From NCBI GenBank assembly GCA_003563915.1, contig PWTE01000231.1, forward strand, positions 1 through 34,605: a stretch of DNA of 34,605 nt, written 5' to 3'. Position numbers and translations under genes: made by a program. Source of the DNA: Nitriliruptoraceae bacterium. Lineage in GTDB: Bacteria > Actinomycetota > Nitriliruptoria > Nitriliruptorales > Nitriliruptoraceae. Positions 31,652 through 34,605 of the stretch are shown here, one piece after another; the stretch's first letter is position 1; the number at the start of each line of letters is the position of its first letter. The notes below the pieces were generated by a model that saw only the letters and a list, made by a program, of their open reading frames with translations, had not been told where the DNA came from and ran no database searches.

Positions 31652-31984
31652 ATGGCTCTGGACCGGCTGCCGTCCGGCAACGTCCGTGCGCGGCTGATGG
31701 TCGACGGGCAGAGGTTCACGGCCGCGTTCTCCACGGAGCGCGAAGCCTCGGACTGGCAGATTGTGACGCGGGCTGCGGCAGTCGAGCGCCGAGCGTCCGA
31801 GACCCTGACGGTCGAACGGTGTGCCCGGCGGTGGCTCGGCGAGTTCATCGACGCAGCTCGTGACCTTGACCGCTACCGGCGTGACGTGGAGCACGTCATC
31901 CCGTGTCTGGGTACGTACCGTCTGTCAGCGGTCTCCCCGGCCGACATCGCGGTGCTGCTGTCTCGCAGCCCGCTCGGAGACTGA
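31652..31984 (+). CDS. Integrase N-terminal stub, module 4 (shorter)
   Basis: A 110-residue stub: ALDRLPSGNVRARLMVDGQRF opens the arm-binding-like part, and LTVERCARRWLGEF starts the core-binding-like part. It stops earlier than the other stubs, at the ADIAVLLSRS helix. GAGG stands 7 nt before the ATG at 31652. The frame is open back to an ATG at 31586, but that ATG lies in the CATGCCCAAACGTG arm motif and the added residues resemble no integrase. It may be a further-degraded copy or a minimal DNA-binding form. Confidence 0.68.
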   Translation: MALDRLPSGNVRARLMVDGQRFTAAFSTEREASDWQIVTRAAAVERRASETLTVERCARRWLGEFIDAARDLDRYRRDVEHVIPCLGTYRLSAVSPADIAVLLSRSPLGD

Positions 31985-32063
31985 TCCGTCTGGCTGTTGG
32001 GGCCACCGCGTTCTTCGAGAATCCGTACGACGCCCCGGGAGTTTCGGACGCACTGGCGACAGT

Positions 32064-32112
32064 TATGCCATACTTGAACATCTGCCAAAAGCAAAAGTAG
32101 AAGTATGGCATA
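32064..32112. promoter_or_regulatory. 12-bp inverted repeat spanning the AlbA_2 gene start
   Basis: TATGCCATACTT (32064-32075) and AAGTATGGCATA (32101-32112) are exact complements 25 nt apart. The right arm contains the ATG of the gene. A protein bound here would cover promoter and start codon, which suggests autoregulation. Confidence 0.6.
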
Positions 32113-33793
32113 TCCCCTGTTCCACCCCTCCACGACAGCGCCTCCGCCGTTCACCCTCGACGGTGCGGCGTTCTCACGGGAGTACCCAGACGAGGGTCAC
32201 TACGTCGAGTGGAAGCGCGGTGTGTCGATCGATGCCATCGAGGCTGCGGCCGTTGCCTTCTCGAACGCGGATGGTGGGGTGCTCCTGGTAGGCGTCGAAA
32301 ACGATGGCACCATCGCCGGCAAGGCGCTCAGTAGTGACGTGGAACTGCAGATCCACCGAGCGATGGGCCGAGCTCACGGTATTGGCAAGTACGAGATCCG
32401 CAGCGTGCTGGTGGACGATGCCCCCATCACGGTCGTTTCCGTGAGCAAGGCGCGTGAGGGCGTGGCCCAGACGCACGATGGTCGACCGCTGGTGAGGCGC
32501 GGCAAGCAGAACGTGGCGCTGGTCGGTGAGGAGCTCTCGCTCTTGGCCTCGACGAGGACGCGTTCACGCTACGAGAAGTCTGACACCTCGATCCCCGTGA
32601 CGGATGCTGATCCGGAGCGCCTCCGGCTCCTATGTGAGGCCTTCGGTTGGGCCGACACCCCCCAGTTGGTTGATCGACTGCGAGAACAAGACCTGGCCAC
32701 CGAGGACGAGCCGGCGCGTCTGACAGTCGTCGGCGCTCTCTATCTTCTCGAGTCGCCGAGCGAGGTGGTCGGTCGTGCCGACATCGAGATCTACAGATTC
32801 TCGGATCCTGAAGGGGATTACGACAAGCGGCAGCTGGTAAGTGGTCCCGTCGACCACCAGGTGACGGAAGCGACACGGATCCTCATGGACGAACTGGGGA
32901 CCGACCTGGTCGTGCTCGGCACTCGCCGTCACGAGCTACCACGCATCCCCGAGGTGGTCTTGCGCGAAGGCATCGCGAACGCGGTAGCGCATCGCCAGTA
33001 CCAGCTCCGCGGTGTGAGTACTCGCATCGAGCTCAGGCCCGACCGCCTCCTGATCGAGTCGCCGGGGGAGCTGCCGGAACCGGTTACGGTTAGCAACATC
33101 CGGGATGCTCAGTCCGCCCGCAACTCGTCGATCCTTCGGGTCTTGCGGCGCCTGCATCTGGCGGAGGATGCAGGGCGGGGCATCGACGTCATGGAAGACA
33201 CCATGCGCGAGGAATTGCTCGACCCTCCGAGATTCGAAGAGACGTCGCATTCGGTGCGTGTTGTACTTCCCGTCGGGGGAACCGTCACCCCCCGCGAGCG
33301 AGCTTGGCTTCGCGCGATCGAACTGCGGGGCAGGATCCGACCCGAGGACCGACTTGTCCTCCTCCAGGCTGTCCGGGGCGAGAAGTTGACGAACAAGTCG
33401 GTGCGCGAGCTGCTCAGCGCCGATTCCGTGGATGCCCGGCAGTCGCTGCAACGTCTCCGCGACGCAGGCCTGCTGCAACAGCACGGTGCACGGGGCGGCA
33501 CTGAGTACGTGCTGGCCGGGCGGCTAGGACCTCCAGCGGGCCTTCGGCTCGCCCCTGAGGAACTGTCGGCAGTCGTCCTTGAGGTTGCGGAGGAGGAGGG
33601 GCACGTCACGAACGAACTGGTGCGTGAACGCACTGGGCTCGACCGCGCTGAAGCGCTCAGGCTGCTGGCCTCACTCGTAGAGGCGGGGCGACTTGAGCGA
33701 CACGGGGAGCGCCGCGGGACCTACTACACACAGCCGGCTCCGAGGGATCAACTCGACTTCCGGAGCGGGCCGCGGCAGGGCGGCAGAACCTAG
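32105..33793 (+). CDS. AlbA_2/Schlafen-type ATP-binding regulator, module 4
   Basis: A 562-residue protein with the same layout as the module 1 relative but longer. The AlbA_2 domain is at about 30-150, with YVEWKRG (Glu35, Lys37) and AFSNADGGVLLVGV. A GHKL-like ATP-binding domain at 270-380 has REGIANAVAHRQYQLRG and LLIESPGELPEP, then AEDAGRGIDVMEDTM. Two winged helices follow, near 415-465 and 490-540. The two family members differ widely in sequence, so they are not recent duplicates. ATG at 32105 lies in the right arm of an inverted repeat and no other start fits. No clear ribosome-binding site is visible; the message may be nearly leaderless. Confidence 0.83.
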   Translation: MAYPLFHPSTTAPPPFTLDGAAFSREYPDEGHYVEWKRGVSIDAIEAAAVAFSNADGGVLLVGVENDGTIAGKALSSDVELQIHRAMGRAHGIGKYEIRSVLVDDAPITVVSVSKAREGVAQTHDGRPLVRRGKQNVALVGEELSLLASTRTRSRYEKSDTSIPVTDADPERLRLLCEAFGWADTPQLVDRLREQDLATEDEPARLTVVGALYLLESPSEVVGRADIEIYRFSDPEGDYDKRQLVSGPVDHQVTEATRILMDELGTDLVVLGTRRHELPRIPEVVLREGIANAVAHRQYQLRGVSTRIELRPDRLLIESPGELPEPVTVSNIRDAQSARNSSILRVLRRLHLAEDAGRGIDVMEDTMREELLDPPRFEETSHSVRVVLPVGGTVTPRERAWLRAIELRGRIRPEDRLVLLQAVRGEKLTNKSVRELLSADSVDARQSLQRLRDAGLLQQHGARGGTEYVLAGRLGPPAGLRLAPEELSAVVLEVAEEEGHVTNELVRERTGLDRAEALRLLASLVEAGRLERHGERRGTYYTQPAPRDQLDFRSGPRQGGRT

Positions 33794-33838
33794 GTTTGGA
33801 CTTCTGCTGATGGCGACGGCCGCGACCCATGCCCAGGC

Positions 33839-33900
33839 CATGCCCAAACGTGCCCACCGTCTACTGCCTCAACGGCGCTCTATTCTCTCAGTTCCTCGTA
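33839..33900 (+). repeat. Right arm of module 4, no tRNA copy
   Basis: CATGCCCAAACGTGCCCACCG, CTCAACGGCGCTC and a single box TATTCTCTCAGTT (33881-33893) match the other right arms. The second box and the tRNA 3' half are absent, and the next promoter begins within 20 nt. This end is truncated. Confidence 0.65.
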
Positions 33901-33909
33901 TCCTATGCT

Positions 33910-33940
33910 TGCATTCTTACGTGGGCGCATACAGAATGCA
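33910..33940. promoter_or_regulatory. Inverted repeat upstream of the FitA-type antitoxin
   Basis: TGCATTCT and AGAATGCA are exact complements 15 nt apart, ending 3 nt before the antitoxin ATG. FitAB/VapBC operons are autoregulated through such palindromes. Confidence 0.55.
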
Positions 33941-33943
33941 TGC

Positions 33944-34177
33944 ATGCCGTCGATCACGATCCGGAACGTCCCCGATGACGTGCGCGATGAACTCGCCGCG
34001 CGGGCCCGCCTGTCGGGGCGCTCCCTGCAGGAGTACCTGCGCTCAGAGCTCGCAGAACTCGCTCGTCGCCCGGACCCCGACGTGCTCATCGCGGAAGCTC
34101 GCCGGCGAACGAGCCGCACCGGCAGCCAGCTGTCGGCCAAGCAGATCCTCGCCCACCGCGACCGTGATCGGACGTGA
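33944..34177 (+). CDS. FitA-type ribbon-helix-helix antitoxin
   Basis: A 77-residue protein starting PSITIRNVPDDVRDELAARAR and continuing GRSLQEYLRSELAELA, which is the canonical FitA/VapB ribbon-helix-helix DNA-binding domain. The C-terminal 30 residues, rich in Arg and Ser, form the toxin-binding tail. ATG at 33944 is chosen because it lies directly after the inverted repeat. An open frame to 33905 crosses that repeat and is rejected. The stop shares its last base with the toxin ATG. Confidence 0.88.
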   Translation: MPSITIRNVPDDVRDELAARARLSGRSLQEYLRSELAELARRPDPDVLIAEARRRTSRTGSQLSAKQILAHRDRDRT

Positions 34178-34566
34178 TGGTCGTCGACTCATCGGTGGTC
34201 GTGGCCGCGCTGGTCGACAGTGGCCCCGACGGCGAGTGGGCTGCCGACACCCTCCGAGGACGAGCCCTCGCCGCTCCCCACCACATGCCGATCGAAGCTG
34301 CCAACGTCCTTCGCCGCGCCGTGCTCGCCGGAGACCTCGCGCCGGACAGTGCCTCCCTGGCACATGCCGACCTACTGGCGCTTCGGGCCGAGCTGTTCCC
34401 CTACGCACCGTTGGCCGACCGGTGTTGGGAACTACGCGACAAGGTGACCACCTACGACGCCGCCTACATCGCCCTGGCCGAGCAGCTCCACGCGACCCTG
34501 GCAACGCTCGACGCTCGACTCGCACGCTCCTCGGGTCCACGGTGCGAGTTCGCCACCCCCGAGTAG
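34177..34566 (+). CDS. vapC: VapC/FitB-type PIN-domain toxin
   Basis: A 129-residue PIN-domain ribonuclease with Asp4 (MVVDSSVVVAAL), Glu near residue 39 (HMPIEAANVLRR), Asp near 91 (TYDAAYIALAE) and Asp near 110 (LATLDARLAR), the four expected metal ligands. A GTG three bases upstream is an alternative start and would give a 4-nt overlap with the antitoxin. It is the last gene in the window. No tRNA copy separates it from module 4, so it may be cargo of a fifth module or of module 4. Confidence 0.9.
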   Translation: MVVDSSVVVAALVDSGPDGEWAADTLRGRALAAPHHMPIEAANVLRRAVLAGDLAPDSASLAHADLLALRAELFPYAPLADRCWELRDKVTTYDAAYIALAEQLHATLATLDARLARSSGPRCEFATPE

Positions 34567-34605
34567 ACCCGCCGCTCGTCACCCCCCGTCTGGTCGGGGC
34601 ACTGG

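Larger units (their letters stand above)
31501..33900 (+). mobile_element. tRNA-Arg module 4
   Basis: The unit holds the hairpin, CTGTCCACAGG (31569-31579), CATGCCCAAACGTG (31585-31598), a shortened stub, an AlbA_2-type gene and a right arm that starts with the same CATGCCCAAACGTG (33839-33852) but lacks a tRNA copy. The matching 14-mers at both ends mark the unit's limits. Confidence 0.65.

Overview
The window is GC-rich, actinobacterial-type DNA: GTG starts, ATGA/GTGA overlaps, a DUF4446-pheA-serS order, an actinobacterial class F-type sortase and a form II CO-dehydrogenase-type operon. A deep-branching Actinomycetota lineage (for example the Nitriliruptoria/Euzebyales group) is a guess. 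No rRNA or marker alignment is available here to fix the taxon.

Region 1 (1-10385) is a molybdenum-hydroxylase locus. After the 5' part of a lipase-maturation-factor gene (minus strand, cut by the window edge) and a structured, gene-free 640 nt stretch comes a tightly overlapping operon coxS-coxL-coxM-coxD-coxE-xdhC, followed by coxG. Two molybdenum-cofactor genes follow: a MoaB/Mog-type protein (minus strand) and a MocA-type nucleotidyltransferase. CoxL carries the form II motif AYRGAGR, so the substrate may not be CO.

Region 2 (10430-20747) is mostly core genome: purC; a sortase and a secreted DUF4397 protein with a LASTA-type C-terminal sorting signal; DUF4446; pheA; serS next to tRNA-Ser(TGA); a pseudo-histidine kinase overlapping a complete GAF histidine kinase; a YihY-type membrane protein; tRNA-Ser(GCT) and tRNA-Arg(ACG).

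Region 3 (20748 to the window end) is the most unusual part. The 3' half of tRNA-Arg(ACG), from the anticodon loop to the 3' end, is repeated three more times (23586, 26034, 31455) and cuts the DNA into consecutive modules of 2.4-5.4 kb. Each module starts with the tRNA 3' half, a conserved hairpin and a short gene for an integrase N-terminal region that ends before the tyrosine-recombinase catalytic domain. Cargo follows, and each module ends with a conserved right arm containing 13-bp direct repeats. The cargo is one or two self-contained units per module: an AlbA_2/Schlafen ATPase plus a RelA/SpoT (toxSAS-like) remnant; a DUF234 ATPase; a VapBC pair plus a tungstate/molybdate ABC transporter with its own regulator; a second AlbA_2 protein; and, beyond a right arm that lacks a tRNA copy, a FitA/VapC pair. 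No catalytic recombinase is visible, so mobilisation would need one in trans. The array resembles a tRNA-based counterpart of an integron cassette array and is the best candidate here for an undescribed system.

The two ends may be linked by metabolism: the molybdoenzyme and cofactor genes of region 1 need molybdate, and a Tup/Mod-type oxyanion importer lies in module 3.
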